Assembly (NCBI GenBank): GCA_003506895.1
Contig: DNXO01000091.1
Span: 62,488 to 74,784 of the forward strand
Direction of reading: 5' to 3'
Origin: Acetobacteraceae bacterium
GTDB taxonomy: Bacteria; Pseudomonadota; Alphaproteobacteria; Acetobacterales; Acetobacteraceae
DNA length: 12,297 nucleotides
The translations under genes were made by a program, and so were the position numbers. The notes under the pieces are model-generated. The model saw nothing but the letters and a program-made list of their open reading frames with translations, had not been told where the DNA came from and did no database searches. This document shows positions 6,288 to 12,297 of this stretch, piece after piece. Position 1 is the stretch's first letter; every line of letters starts with the position of its first letter.

Positions 6288-7289
6288 ATGCCGAAGATCG
6301 GCCGAAGAGCCGTCCTGGCTGCACCATTTGCGTTCAGCATTGTCCGCTCCCGAGCAGAGGCAGCGGAGTTCGTCTTTAAGTACGGTAATAATGTTCCTGA
6401 AACTTATCCGCTGAATGTCCGCGTCGGGCAGGCCGCCGACCGCATACGGACCACGACAAATGGCCGGTTCGATCTACAGATTTTCCCGGCCGGGCAACTG
6501 GGAACGGACACCGATATGTTGTCCCAGGTCCGCTCGGGCGCGATCGACTTCTACACCGCCTCGGGGCTGGTGCTTTCCACTCTGGTGCCGCTGACGGCGA
6601 TCAACGCGTTGGGTTTTGGCTTCACGGACTACAGTCAGGTCTGGCCGGCGATGGACGGCAAACTGGGTGCGGTCATCCGCTCCAGGATCGACGGTGCCGG
6701 GTTACACGCGATGGAGAAGATTTTCGATATCGGCTTCCGGGAGGTTTCCTCCAGCACGCATCCCATCACCGATGCCGAGAGCTTCAAGGGGTTCAAGATC
6801 CGCATCCCGCCCAGTCAGCTTGGCGTTTCGATGTTCAAGGCACTGGGCGCCGCGCCGGCGACACTGAACTTCGCCGAAGCCTATACCGCGCTGCAAACCC
6901 ATGTCGTGGATGGGCAGGAGAACCCGCTGTCCATCATCGACACCGCCAAGTTCTCCGAGGTGCAGAAGTACGTTTCGATGACCAACCACATGTGGGATGG
7001 TTACTGGCTGCTGTGCAACGGCCGCGCCTGGAAAAGCCTGCCAGCCGACATCCAGGCCGTCGTTTCTAAAGAGCTAAATCAGGCTGCCGAGGAGGATCGC
7101 CAGGACATCGCCGCGCTGGACGCCTCGCTAAAGAGCAAGCTGGAATCGCAAGGGATGCAATTCAACACGCCCGACCCGGCGCCGTTCCGTTCCATTCTGA
7201 AGCAGAGCGGCTTCTACGAACAGTGGCGGAAGACCTTCGGCGACGAGGCCTGGGCTGTGCTGGAGTCCTATGCTGGCCGGCTTACCTGA
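6288..7289 (+). CDS. Periplasmic TRAP-transporter substrate-binding protein, DctP/TAXI-like DctP branch
   Basis: Extracytoplasmic receptor that captures an organic acid and hands it to a TRAP membrane complex. The 333-residue precursor begins with a signal sequence containing a twin arginine (GRRAVLAAPFAF, 5-16) and a likely cleavage site after AEA (about residue 25). Family marks follow: FPAGQLGTDTDMLSQVRSGAIDF (66-88 region), then GFKIRIPPS with R172, the conserved arginine that pairs with the ligand carboxylate, and NFAEAYTALQTHVVDGQENP (194-213). GGGGG (6274-6278) gives the ribosome site for the ATG at 6288. No dctQ or dctM genes are nearby, so it is an orphan receptor here. Its position behind ligAB hints that it may collect an aromatic or related acid, but this is inference. 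Its 3' end overlaps the convergent MDR gene by 8 bases. Confidence 0.9.
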   Translation: MPKIGRRAVLAAPFAFSIVRSRAEAAEFVFKYGNNVPETYPLNVRVGQAADRIRTTTNGRFDLQIFPAGQLGTDTDMLSQVRSGAIDFYTASGLVLSTLVPLTAINALGFGFTDYSQVWPAMDGKLGAVIRSRIDGAGLHAMEKIFDIGFREVSSSTHPITDAESFKGFKIRIPPSQLGVSMFKALGAAPATLNFAEAYTALQTHVVDGQENPLSIIDTAKFSEVQKYVSMTNHMWDGYWLLCNGRAWKSLPADIQAVVSKELNQAAEEDRQDIAALDASLKSKLESQGMQFNTPDPAPFRSILKQSGFYEQWRKTFGDEAWAVLESYAGRLT

Positions 7290-8280
7290 AGCCTTCCAAC
7301 ACGATCTTTCCGCGCGCCTTCCCGCTCTCGATCATGGCATGGGCGCGCTTCAGGTTCGTGGCGTCGATCGGTCCGAAGTTCTCCCCCAACGTCGTGCGGA
7401 TCGTTCCGGCATCGACGAGGCGGCTGACTTCGTTCAGCAGTACGCCTTGGGCACCCATGTCGGCGGTTTTGAAAATGGGGCGGGTAAACATCAGTTCCCA
7501 ATGCACCGACACGCTTTTCCGCTTGAACGGGACGATGTCCAGCGTCGCGGGGTCGTCGATCAGGCCGAACCGGCCCTGTGGGGCGATCAGCTTGGCGATT
7601 TCCTGAACGTGCCTGTCGGTGTTCGTCGTCGAGAAGACAAAGCCCGGTGCTTCGATTTGTTCAGACAGCGGCCGGGCATGGTCGATGACCTGGTGGGCGC
7701 CGAGATCCTGCACCCAGGCACGGGTTTCCGGGCGCGAGGCGGTTGCTGTGACGCGCAGATCGGTAAGTTGCCGAGCAAGCTGGATGGCGATGGAGGCGAC
7801 TCCGCCGGCACCGCCGACGATCAGGATATCGTTGCTGCCAGGTACGGGCTTGCGGACGTCCAGCCTGTCGAACAACGCCTCCCACGCGGTGATCGCGGTT
7901 AAGGGCAGTGCCGCGGCCTGTGCCCAATCCAGCGATTTCGGCTTGTGGCCGACGATCCGCTCATCCACCAGATGAAGTTCGGCGTTGGTACCTTGGCGGG
8001 TCATGTCGCCGGCGTAGAACACGGCATCGCCCGGCTTGAACAGGGTGACGTCCGGTCCCACCGCCGTCACCACGCCGGCGGCATCGTATCCAAGGACCAT
8101 CCATTTACCGGCTGCCGGCTTCGCCCGGCGCCGAACCTTTGTGTCCACCGGATTGACCGAGACCGCATGCACCTGAACCAGGATGTCCCGACCGGTTGGG
8201 ACTGGCTTCGGCAGGTTGATATCGACCAGGGCGTCCGGGGCGTCGATGGGGCGTGATTCCTGATAGCCGACGGCGCGCAT
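7282..8280 (-). CDS. Zinc-independent MDR oxidoreductase (NAD(P)H:quinone reductase / zinc-type alcohol dehydrogenase-like)
   Basis: Cytosolic medium-chain dehydrogenase/reductase, probably reducing a quinone or an activated double bond with NADPH. The 332 residues show the GroES-like N-terminal domain (VHAVSVNPVDTKVR, 37-50; GYDAAGVVTAVG, 64-75; FKPGDAVFYAG, 81-91), the linker AAALPLTAITAWEALF (122-137) and a Rossmann fold with VGGAGGVASIAIQLA (155-169). The protein has no cysteine at all, so neither the catalytic nor the structural zinc site of classical alcohol dehydrogenases can form. The best start is the ATG read from 8280, with AAGGAGG 5 bases before it; an in-frame GTG at 8295 lies inside that ribosome site. 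It resembles the 'zinc-binding alcohol dehydrogenase family' (adh_fam_1) proteins despite lacking zinc ligands. The stop overlaps the end of the DctP gene. Confidence 0.88.
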   Translation of the reverse strand: MRAVGYQESRPIDAPDALVDINLPKPVPTGRDILVQVHAVSVNPVDTKVRRRAKPAAGKWMVLGYDAAGVVTAVGPDVTLFKPGDAVFYAGDMTRQGTNAELHLVDERIVGHKPKSLDWAQAAALPLTAITAWEALFDRLDVRKPVPGSNDILIVGGAGGVASIAIQLARQLTDLRVTATASRPETRAWVQDLGAHQVIDHARPLSEQIEAPGFVFSTTNTDRHVQEIAKLIAPQGRFGLIDDPATLDIVPFKRKSVSVHWELMFTRPIFKTADMGAQGVLLNEVSRLVDAGTIRTTLGENFGPIDATNLKRAHAMIESGKARGKIVLEGFR

Positions 8281-8352
8281 GGGTGCCTCCTTCACTGTTG
8301 CCGATCACATGCGGCAGCGGGGCCGTTGAGGCAAGGGGCGCCCAAACGCGAA

Positions 8353-8386
8353 TGGGACCCGACCGCCCTCTCGCGGTCAGGTCCCA
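8353..8386 (-). terminator. Strong hairpin, possible terminator after the small exported-protein gene
   Basis: TGGGACC-C-GACCGC (8353-8366) pairs with GCGGTC-A-GGTCCCA (8373-8386): 13 base pairs with one C/A mismatch and a 6-base loop. It lies 64 bases past the stop of the minus-strand gene at 8450-8752 and 73 bases before the MDR start. There is no clear T-run on either side, so it may be a factor-assisted terminator or an RNA 3'-end stabiliser and not a textbook intrinsic terminator. Confidence 0.5.
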
Positions 8387-8390
8387 CTGG

Positions 8391-8442
8391 TTACGGGCGG
8401 GGCGTCAGCGCGGGGGAGGATGCGTTCCCACCCCGCCCGTAA
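8391..8442 (-). repeat. 12-bp perfect inverted repeat right after the small exported-protein gene
   Basis: TTACGGGCGGGG (8391-8402) is the exact reverse complement of CCCCGCCCGTAA (8431-8442), with 28 bases between. It starts 7 bases past the minus-strand stop at 8450 and is followed at once by a second hairpin (8353-8386). In RNA the pair would fold into two stacked stems at the 3' end. Arms are seen directly; a role in termination or protection from 3' exonucleases is inferred. Confidence 0.5.
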
Positions 8443-8449
8443 GTCGAGG

Positions 8450-8752
8450 CTACGACTTCGCCGGTTCGGCGGTCTTCGCGGGCACGCTGGTCTTTTCGTG
8501 ATGGTTGTTCAGGCTGTGCACTTCGGACTTCTTCGTCTGTACTGGCGCCTTCGCATCAGGAACGGCGGCAGTGGTCTTGCTGGGCGCCACGGTAGCAGGC
8601 GTGCCGGTCGCTGACGTGCCGGCCGGTGCTGGCGTCGTGATGCTCGTCGGCGCGGTCGTCTTCGCCGGTGCGGTCGCGGACGTCTGGGCAAAGGCGCTCA
8701 GCGGCAGGATCGCCAGGGTCGTCGCGACAAACAGGGAAGAAATGCGTGTCAT
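8450..8752 (-). CDS. Small exported Thr/Ala/Pro-rich protein of unknown function (100 aa)
   Basis: Not a family I recognise. It has a clear Sec signal peptide (MTRISSLFVATTLAILPLSAFA, cleavage likely after AFA at residue 22). The mature part of about 78 residues is low-complexity, built almost only of Thr, Ala, Pro, Ser, Val and Gly up to residue 70 and then turning basic, with VQTKKSEVHSLNNHHEKT (71-88). No cysteine, no lipobox and no membrane segment are present. The ATG read from 8752 is chosen because AAGGA sits 8 bases before it; a GTG at 8770 would add six residues ahead of the basic signal start. The composition is like acid-shock or cell-envelope spacer proteins, but no homology is claimed. 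Two hairpins follow the stop, consistent with a free-standing transcript. Confidence 0.7.
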   Translation of the reverse strand: MTRISSLFVATTLAILPLSAFAQTSATAPAKTTAPTSITTPAPAGTSATGTPATVAPSKTTAAVPDAKAPVQTKKSEVHSLNNHHEKTSVPAKTAEPAKS

Positions 8753-8865
8753 GGTCGTTTTCCTTAACACCGGGGGGAGAAGTTCGGTTGCTCCCGGCTG
8801 AAAAGAATAAAGCCAGACAAATGTGACGGCTCGGCGATTGGGACGCGGCGGAAAAGTGGCGAACG

Positions 8866-8879
8866 ATGCGAAATCGCAT
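8866..8879. repeat. Short palindrome in the divergent intergenic region
   Basis: ATGCGA-AA-TCGCAT is a 6-bp dyad with a 2-base centre in the 199-base gap between the minus-strand small-protein gene and the plus-strand CoA-transferase gene, 73 bases before the latter. It could be a repressor operator for either gene. No consensus is recognised and no convincing promoter hexamers were found beside it. Confidence 0.25.
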
Positions 8880-8951
8880 TAAACATCGGACACCTTCGCA
8901 ACCGGCCGTCTTGGTGGGACAGTGGGGCGGCTTAACCGATGGGAAACGTCG

Positions 8952-10127
8952 ATGCCGTTGTCTGGAGTGAAGGTCCTTGACCTGACGCGTGTGCTGTCCG
9001 GTCCGTTCTGCACCGCCCTGCTGGGCGATATGGGTGCGGACGTCATCAAGGTGGAGGCGCCGGAGGGTGACTCCGTCCGCGGCCAGGGCGCGATCAAGGA
9101 TGGGCTGTCGTGGTATTTCGCGCAGTTCAACCGCAACAAGCGGTCGATCCGGCTGGACCTCCGCAAACCCGAAGCCAAGGCAATCCTGGGCCGTCTGATC
9201 GAGCAGGCCGATGTGCTGGTGGAAAACTTCCGTCCGGGCGTCCTTGCGCGCATGGGGTTCGATGACGAACGCCTGAAGGCACTGCGCCCCAGCCTGGTGG
9301 TGTGCTCGATCAACGGATTCGGGAGTACGGGGCCTTATAAGGATCGGCCGGCATTCGACTTCATCGCCCAGGCCATGAGCGGCTTCATGAGCGTCAATGG
9401 CGGTTCGGAGGACCCACCACTGCGGTCGGGGCTGCCGATCAGCGATCTGGTGGCGGGCCTGTATGCGGCGCTGAGTATTGCAGCGGCTGTGCCTCACGCC
9501 AAGGCGACAGGGCAGGGGCAGCGGGCGGAGGTCAGCCTGACAAACGGGTTGGTCAGCCTGCTGAGCTACATCGCCACGAACTATTTCGCGACCGGGTCGG
9601 CGCCGGCCCGCAGCGGCAATGACCACCCGATCGCCGCGCCCTATGGGTTGTTCCCGACCAGGGACGGCCAGATCGCGCTGGCCCCGGCGGACAATGCCTT
9701 CTTCGGCCGTCTGGCGGACGCACTGGGGGAACCCGGGTTGAAGACCGATCCCCTGTATGCGACTCAGTCCGCCCGTGTTGCCAACCGCGCCCGGATCAAT
9801 GCGATCGTTGGCGGTAAACTGGCTGCGAACACGACGGAATTCTGGGTGGCGACCCTGAACAAGGCCGGCGTTCCGTGCGGCCCGGTCAACAGTGTCGCCG
9901 ATGTCTTCTCGGACCCGCAAATCCTGGAGCAGCAGATGGTCCTGGACGTTGACCAACCCGGCTATGGCATCGTCAGGATGCTGGGCTTTCCGATCAAATT
10001 TTCGGATTCGCCTTGTCAGGTCCGGCGTCCCGCCCCACGCCTGGGGGAGCATTCCGACGAAATATTGGCAGAGCTGGGCTTCACCGCGTCAGAGCGGGAG
10101 GGGTGGCGACAGAACGAGGTTATTTGA
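8952..10127 (+). CDS. Class III (CaiB/BaiF family) acyl-CoA transferase
   Basis: Moves CoA from one carboxylic acid thioester to another through an aspartyl-CoA anhydride; cytosolic, typically an interlocked dimer. At 391 aa it has the normal size. Family marks: LSGVKVLDLTRVLSGPFC (3-20), LLGDMGADVIKVEAPEGD (23-40), NRNKRSIRLDL (60-70), ADVLVENFRPGVLARMG (86-102), and INGFGSTGPYKDRPAFD (120-136) ending in the catalytic D136. C-terminal GVPCGPVNSVADVFSDPQ (the 'aGvPcgpV' motif) is also present. The ATG at 8952 has a weak GGGAAA site 5 bases before it; upstream in-frame codons add nothing family-like. The substrate cannot be read off; formyl-CoA, succinyl-CoA and other users share these motifs. 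Its TGA overlaps the ATG of the next gene, so it is coupled to an exported hydrolase. Confidence 0.92.
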   Translation: MPLSGVKVLDLTRVLSGPFCTALLGDMGADVIKVEAPEGDSVRGQGAIKDGLSWYFAQFNRNKRSIRLDLRKPEAKAILGRLIEQADVLVENFRPGVLARMGFDDERLKALRPSLVVCSINGFGSTGPYKDRPAFDFIAQAMSGFMSVNGGSEDPPLRSGLPISDLVAGLYAALSIAAAVPHAKATGQGQRAEVSLTNGLVSLLSYIATNYFATGSAPARSGNDHPIAAPYGLFPTRDGQIALAPADNAFFGRLADALGEPGLKTDPLYATQSARVANRARINAIVGGKLAANTTEFWVATLNKAGVPCGPVNSVADVFSDPQILEQQMVLDVDQPGYGIVRMLGFPIKFSDSPCQVRRPAPRLGEHSDEILAELGFTASEREGWRQNEVI

Positions 10128-10930
10128 TGCGGCTAAGGCTGGGCGTTTTACTGGGCACGCTTTGTCTTGCGGCTGTTTTCGGCGTCGTCGAAGTCGTGGA
10201 CTGGCGGAAGGCGGATGCGAAGACCCATGATTGGATGGGGTTCGACCAGAACGGCCTGCACTACGAAGTGCTTTTGCCACAACGATATGACCTGCACACG
10301 CGGTATCCCGTTGTTCTGTATTTGCATCAACTGGACATGGGCAATGCGCGGATGGCCCTGCTGAAGCAGGTGGATGGGTGGTTCAATACGGAGGCTTTCC
10401 GATCCCGCCACCCAGCCGTCGTGGTCGTGCCGATGCTTGACCAGACCGGCGATCCCGGTGGCCGCCAGATCAATTTTGGTGGCAAGCGAGAGGGCCACAT
10501 CGGCGAGGACAAGACGATTGCGGCCCTGAACCAGGCGCTTGACCATTTCTCCGTCGATCGGACACGGGTGTACGTGACCGGCAACTCGATGGGTGGGATG
10601 GGGGCGTGGCAGATGCTGCTGGACTACAACATGCAGACCGGGGCGAAGGGGCATATCTTCGCGGCCGGCATGCCGCTGGCCGGGGCCCATCGGACCGCTG
10701 ATCCGGCAAAGGCGGCCGAGGCGTTGCGCCAGGTGCCGATATGGGCGATTCACGGCGCCCAGGACAAAGAAGTTTCCTTGGATTGGGACCGCACCATGGC
10801 CCGGTTGCTGTCGGGCAGTCCGACGTTCCGGTACACGGAAGTGGCGGGTGTCGGCCACGACGTATGGGACGGTTATTATGCGCGCCAGGACGTCTGGGAC
10901 TGGCTGTTTTCGCACGGTGGCAAGGCGTGA
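10127..10930 (+). CDS. Exported alpha/beta-hydrolase (esterase / PHB-depolymerase-like, 267 aa)
   Basis: Serine hydrolase held in or sent across the membrane by an N-terminal hydrophobic segment (RLRLGVLLGTLCLAAVFGVV, 2-21), either an uncleaved anchor or a signal peptide. The catalytic triad is visible: nucleophile S154 in GNSMGGMGAW, D213 in IHGAQDKEVS, and H244 in GVGHDVWD. YPVVLYLHQLD (60-70) gives the oxyanion-side strand. The layout is that of the PHB-depolymerase/feruloyl-esterase group of carboxylesterases. The ATG at 10127 overlaps the previous stop in a TGATG junction, with GAGG (10116-10119) 7 bases ahead, so translation is likely coupled to the CoA-transferase. The pair could act in turn on an ester: cleavage outside, then CoA activation of the freed acid inside. 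That is a guess from neighbourhood. It ends 3 bases before the convergent corA-like stop. Confidence 0.82.
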   Translation: MRLRLGVLLGTLCLAAVFGVVEVVDWRKADAKTHDWMGFDQNGLHYEVLLPQRYDLHTRYPVVLYLHQLDMGNARMALLKQVDGWFNTEAFRSRHPAVVVVPMLDQTGDPGGRQINFGGKREGHIGEDKTIAALNQALDHFSVDRTRVYVTGNSMGGMGAWQMLLDYNMQTGAKGHIFAAGMPLAGAHRTADPAKAAEALRQVPIWAIHGAQDKEVSLDWDRTMARLLSGSPTFRYTEVAGVGHDVWDGYYARQDVWDWLFSHGGKA

Positions 10931-10933
10931 GCC

Positions 10934-11917
10934 TTAGATCCATTTGCGCCAGCGGAATACCCCGAGCGGAATCAGCGTCGTCAGGATGATCAGGCCCCAA
11001 CCCCACGCATAGCCCCAGGCCCAGTCATATTCCGGGATATTCTTGAAGTTCATCCCATAGATGCCGGCAATCAGAACCGGCGGAATGCCAACAACCGAGG
11101 CGATGGCCATCACCTTCATGACGTTGTTCTGGGCGATATTGATGAACCCCAGCGTGGCGTCCAACAGAAATTGCAACTTGTCGTTCAGGTGCGTATCGAA
11201 GTCGCTGACCGACGCAATGTCCTGCCGCAGGGTCACCAGCCGGGGCGTCAGCGCCTTGGGCAGCCAGTCCGCCGCCCTGGCTTCCACATAAGGCACGATC
11301 CGGGCCGCCCCGACCTGGGTCTCCCTGACATGGGAAATGAGATGGCCTATATGGCCGAGTTGGCCGAGCGTGCGGCGCAGCGTGGCGTCTTCTGCCTTGC
11401 GTCCACCCTTCAGATTCGTGCCCATGGCGAAGATCTGCTGCGAGATCGTGTCGAGGTCGGCGCGAACCTGCTCCAGCACATCGGCCTGGCGGTCTACGAT
11501 GGCTTCCATCAATCCGACGAAGATATGCGCGCTGCCTTCGCTGGATGCGGAGCCGCGTGGAAGATGCTCCGCGTACGTTTCGAAGATCCTGCTGGGGGCA
11601 AAACGAACGGTGATCAGCCGGTCGGGGGAGAGCACAAAGCCGGCCGAGACGCCACGCGCGCCAGTGTCGGCGAACTGGATCAGCGACATGCTGAGATATA
11701 GCGCGCCGCCACGAGTGGCGAGGCGACTGGACGTTTCGATTTCGCTGACATCGGCCTCTGACGGGACGTTCAGGCCGGTCGCCTGTTGCACCAAGCCGAT
11801 CTCGTCGGGCGTCGCGTTCCGCAGGTCGATCCAAACCGCGTTCCGGAGCGCGTCGGCGGACCCGGTTTCGGCAATAGCGTCCAACTGGCCGTTTCCGCTG
11901 GCAAAAGCCTTGATCAT
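10934..11917 (-). CDS. CorA-family divalent metal ion transporter (Mg2+/Co2+ or ZntB-like)
   Basis: Inner-membrane pentameric channel for divalent cations. The 327 residues comprise an N-terminal cytosolic alpha/beta domain (1-130), long helices forming the stalk (about 135-265, with HLNDKLQFLLDATLGFINIA), and two C-terminal membrane segments: about 266-287 (VMKVMAIASVVGIPPVLIAG) and about 303-322. Between them the signature GMN is at 288-290 in IYGMNFKNIPE, followed by an acidic/aromatic loop, EYDWAWGYAWGWG. MPEL-type loop residues are replaced by IPEYD, so ion choice may differ from classic CorA; ZntB-type Zn2+ transport is an alternative. The start is the ATG read from 11917, with only a weak purine-rich ribosome site. 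A 6-bp hairpin (11935-11949) sits in the leader. The C-terminus is strongly basic (FRWRKWI). Confidence 0.9.
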   Translation of the reverse strand: MIKAFASGNGQLDAIAETGSADALRNAVWIDLRNATPDEIGLVQQATGLNVPSEADVSEIETSSRLATRGGALYLSMSLIQFADTGARGVSAGFVLSPDRLITVRFAPSRIFETYAEHLPRGSASSEGSAHIFVGLMEAIVDRQADVLEQVRADLDTISQQIFAMGTNLKGGRKAEDATLRRTLGQLGHIGHLISHVRETQVGAARIVPYVEARAADWLPKALTPRLVTLRQDIASVSDFDTHLNDKLQFLLDATLGFINIAQNNVMKVMAIASVVGIPPVLIAGIYGMNFKNIPEYDWAWGYAWGWGLIILTTLIPLGVFRWRKWI

Positions 11918-11934
11918 CGCGAAGCCCTTTATCT

Positions 11935-11949
11935 CGTCTGATCCAGACG
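11935..11949 (-). promoter_or_regulatory. Small hairpin in the corA-like leader
   Basis: CGTCTG-ATC-CAGACG forms a 6-bp stem with a 3-base loop 17 bases before the start codon of the minus-strand transporter gene. It is too small to be called an Mg2+ riboswitch and the gap has no room for one. It might tune translation, or be chance. Confidence 0.25.
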
Positions 11950-12017
11950 GAGCGTGCCGGCCGGATCGGGATCGCGTAGCCTAGCGGAAAGGGTTCTTCG
12001 GGGGATAATGGGAGGCA

Positions 12018-12049
12018 CGTCCCCTGACCTCGCGAAAGGCCAGGGGACG
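12018..12049 (-). terminator. Hairpin after ilvC, probable transcription terminator
   Basis: CGTCCCCTGACCT (12018-12030) pairs with AGGCCAGGGGACG (12037-12049): 12 pairs plus one A/C mismatch and a 6-base loop, 8 bases past the ilvC stop on the minus strand. No strong T-run follows, as with the other hairpin in this window, but position and stem strength favour 3'-end formation for ilvC before the corA-like gene. Confidence 0.6.
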
Positions 12050-12057
12050 ATCCAAAA

Positions 12058-12297
12058 TCAGTTCTTGGTCTTGTCCACCAGGGCGTTCTTGCTGATCCAC
12101 GGCATCATGGCGCGCAGCTTCTCGCCAACCTGCTCGATCGGGTGTTCGGCCAGGCGGCGGCGGGTCGCCTTGAAGCTGGACTGGTTCACCTTGTTCTCCA
12201 GCATCCAGTCGCGGGCGAAACGGCCGGACTGAATGTCGTTCAGCACCCGCTTCATCTCGGCCTTGGTTTCGTCCGTGATGATGCGCGGGCCGGTGAC
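12058..12297 (-). CDS. ilvC: Ketol-acid reductoisomerase, C-terminal part (start outside window)
   Basis: Second enzyme of valine, leucine and isoleucine synthesis; it isomerises and reduces acetolactate or acetohydroxybutyrate with NADPH and Mg2+ in the cytosol. Only the last 79 residues are here, entering at the right edge in the frame VTGPRIITDETKAEMKRVL. The sequence then shows the well-known class I tail: IQSGRFARDW, ENKVNQSSFKATRRRLAEHP (conserved knotted-domain end), IEQVGEKLRAMMPWI and a final LVDKTKN. The short-form C-terminus matches the roughly 340-residue class I enzyme and not the long class II form. The internal ATG read from 12255 is within the gene and is not its start. A hairpin follows the TGA. 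The catalytic metal site is not in the visible part. Confidence 0.93.
   Translation of the reverse strand, partial: VTGPRIITDETKAEMKRVLNDIQSGRFARDWMLENKVNQSSFKATRRRLAEHPIEQVGEKLRAMMPWISKNALVDKTKN

Noticed and set aside
8556..10052. Long open frame (about 498 codons) on the minus strand across the CoA-transferase gene
   Set aside because: It is antisense to a gene with clear family motifs and reads as Arg/Gln/Asp-rich sequence without any recognisable domain; it arises from GC-rich codon bias. It also cuts across the small exported-protein gene.
11918..12017. Possible Mg2+ riboswitch or M-box before the corA-like gene
   Set aside because: The gap to the ilvC terminator is only about 100 bases and shows just one 6-bp hairpin; the M-box needs a much longer conserved leader.
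1..12297. Search for mobile elements, CRISPR arrays, tRNA genes and attachment sites
   Set aside because: No transposase or integrase product, no regularly spaced repeats, no cloverleaf-like sequence and no long terminal repeats were found by reading; codon style is even across the window.

Overview
The window is a GC-rich, gene-dense piece of bacterial chromosome. It most likely comes from an alphaproteobacterium, and the gene content fits Rhodospirillales/Acetobacteraceae-type genomes: an accessory-looking FtsH, paired CBS proteins, an anaerobic HemN under an FNR/FixK-type box, a class I IlvC, and a TRAP solute receptor. The lineage is inferred from gene content and codon style, not measured. 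There are no rRNA or tRNA genes, no insertion sequence, no CRISPR array and no phage genes. No gene-free stretch exceeds about 200 bases.

Left part (1-3640), low-oxygen and proteostasis block. The 3' part of an ftsH-like protease gene is followed by two small CBS-domain protein genes. These have a near-perfect FNR/Anr-type box (TTGAC-N4-ATCAA) about 55 bases before the first start. Convergent to them is hemN, the oxygen-independent coproporphyrinogen III oxidase. It has a perfect FNR/Anr box (TTGAT-N4-ATCAA) upstream, placed as expected for a class II activated promoter. The CBS pair and hemN therefore look like members of one oxygen-sensing regulon.

Middle (3698-7289), oxygenase operon. Running away from the same hemN box is a tight four-gene cluster with gaps of 2, 15 and 2 bases. 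It holds two different 2-oxoglutarate/Fe(II) oxygenases, then LigA-like and LigB-like subunits of an extradiol ring-cleaving dioxygenase. All visible metal ligands are intact. A promoter-like element and a lone periplasmic TRAP substrate-binding protein (DctP family) follow. None of the usual protocatechuate 4,5-cleavage pathway genes (ligC, ligI, ligJ, ligK) or TRAP membrane subunits are in view, so the substrate is open. This is the least conventional part of the window.

Right part (7282-12297), mostly ordinary metabolic genes. They are a cysteine-free, zinc-independent NAD(P)H:quinone-oxidoreductase-like MDR protein, a small exported Thr/Ala/Pro-rich protein followed by two hairpins, a class III (CaiB/BaiF) CoA-transferase translationally coupled to an exported alpha/beta-hydrolase, a CorA-type divalent cation channel, and the 3' end of ilvC with a hairpin after its stop.
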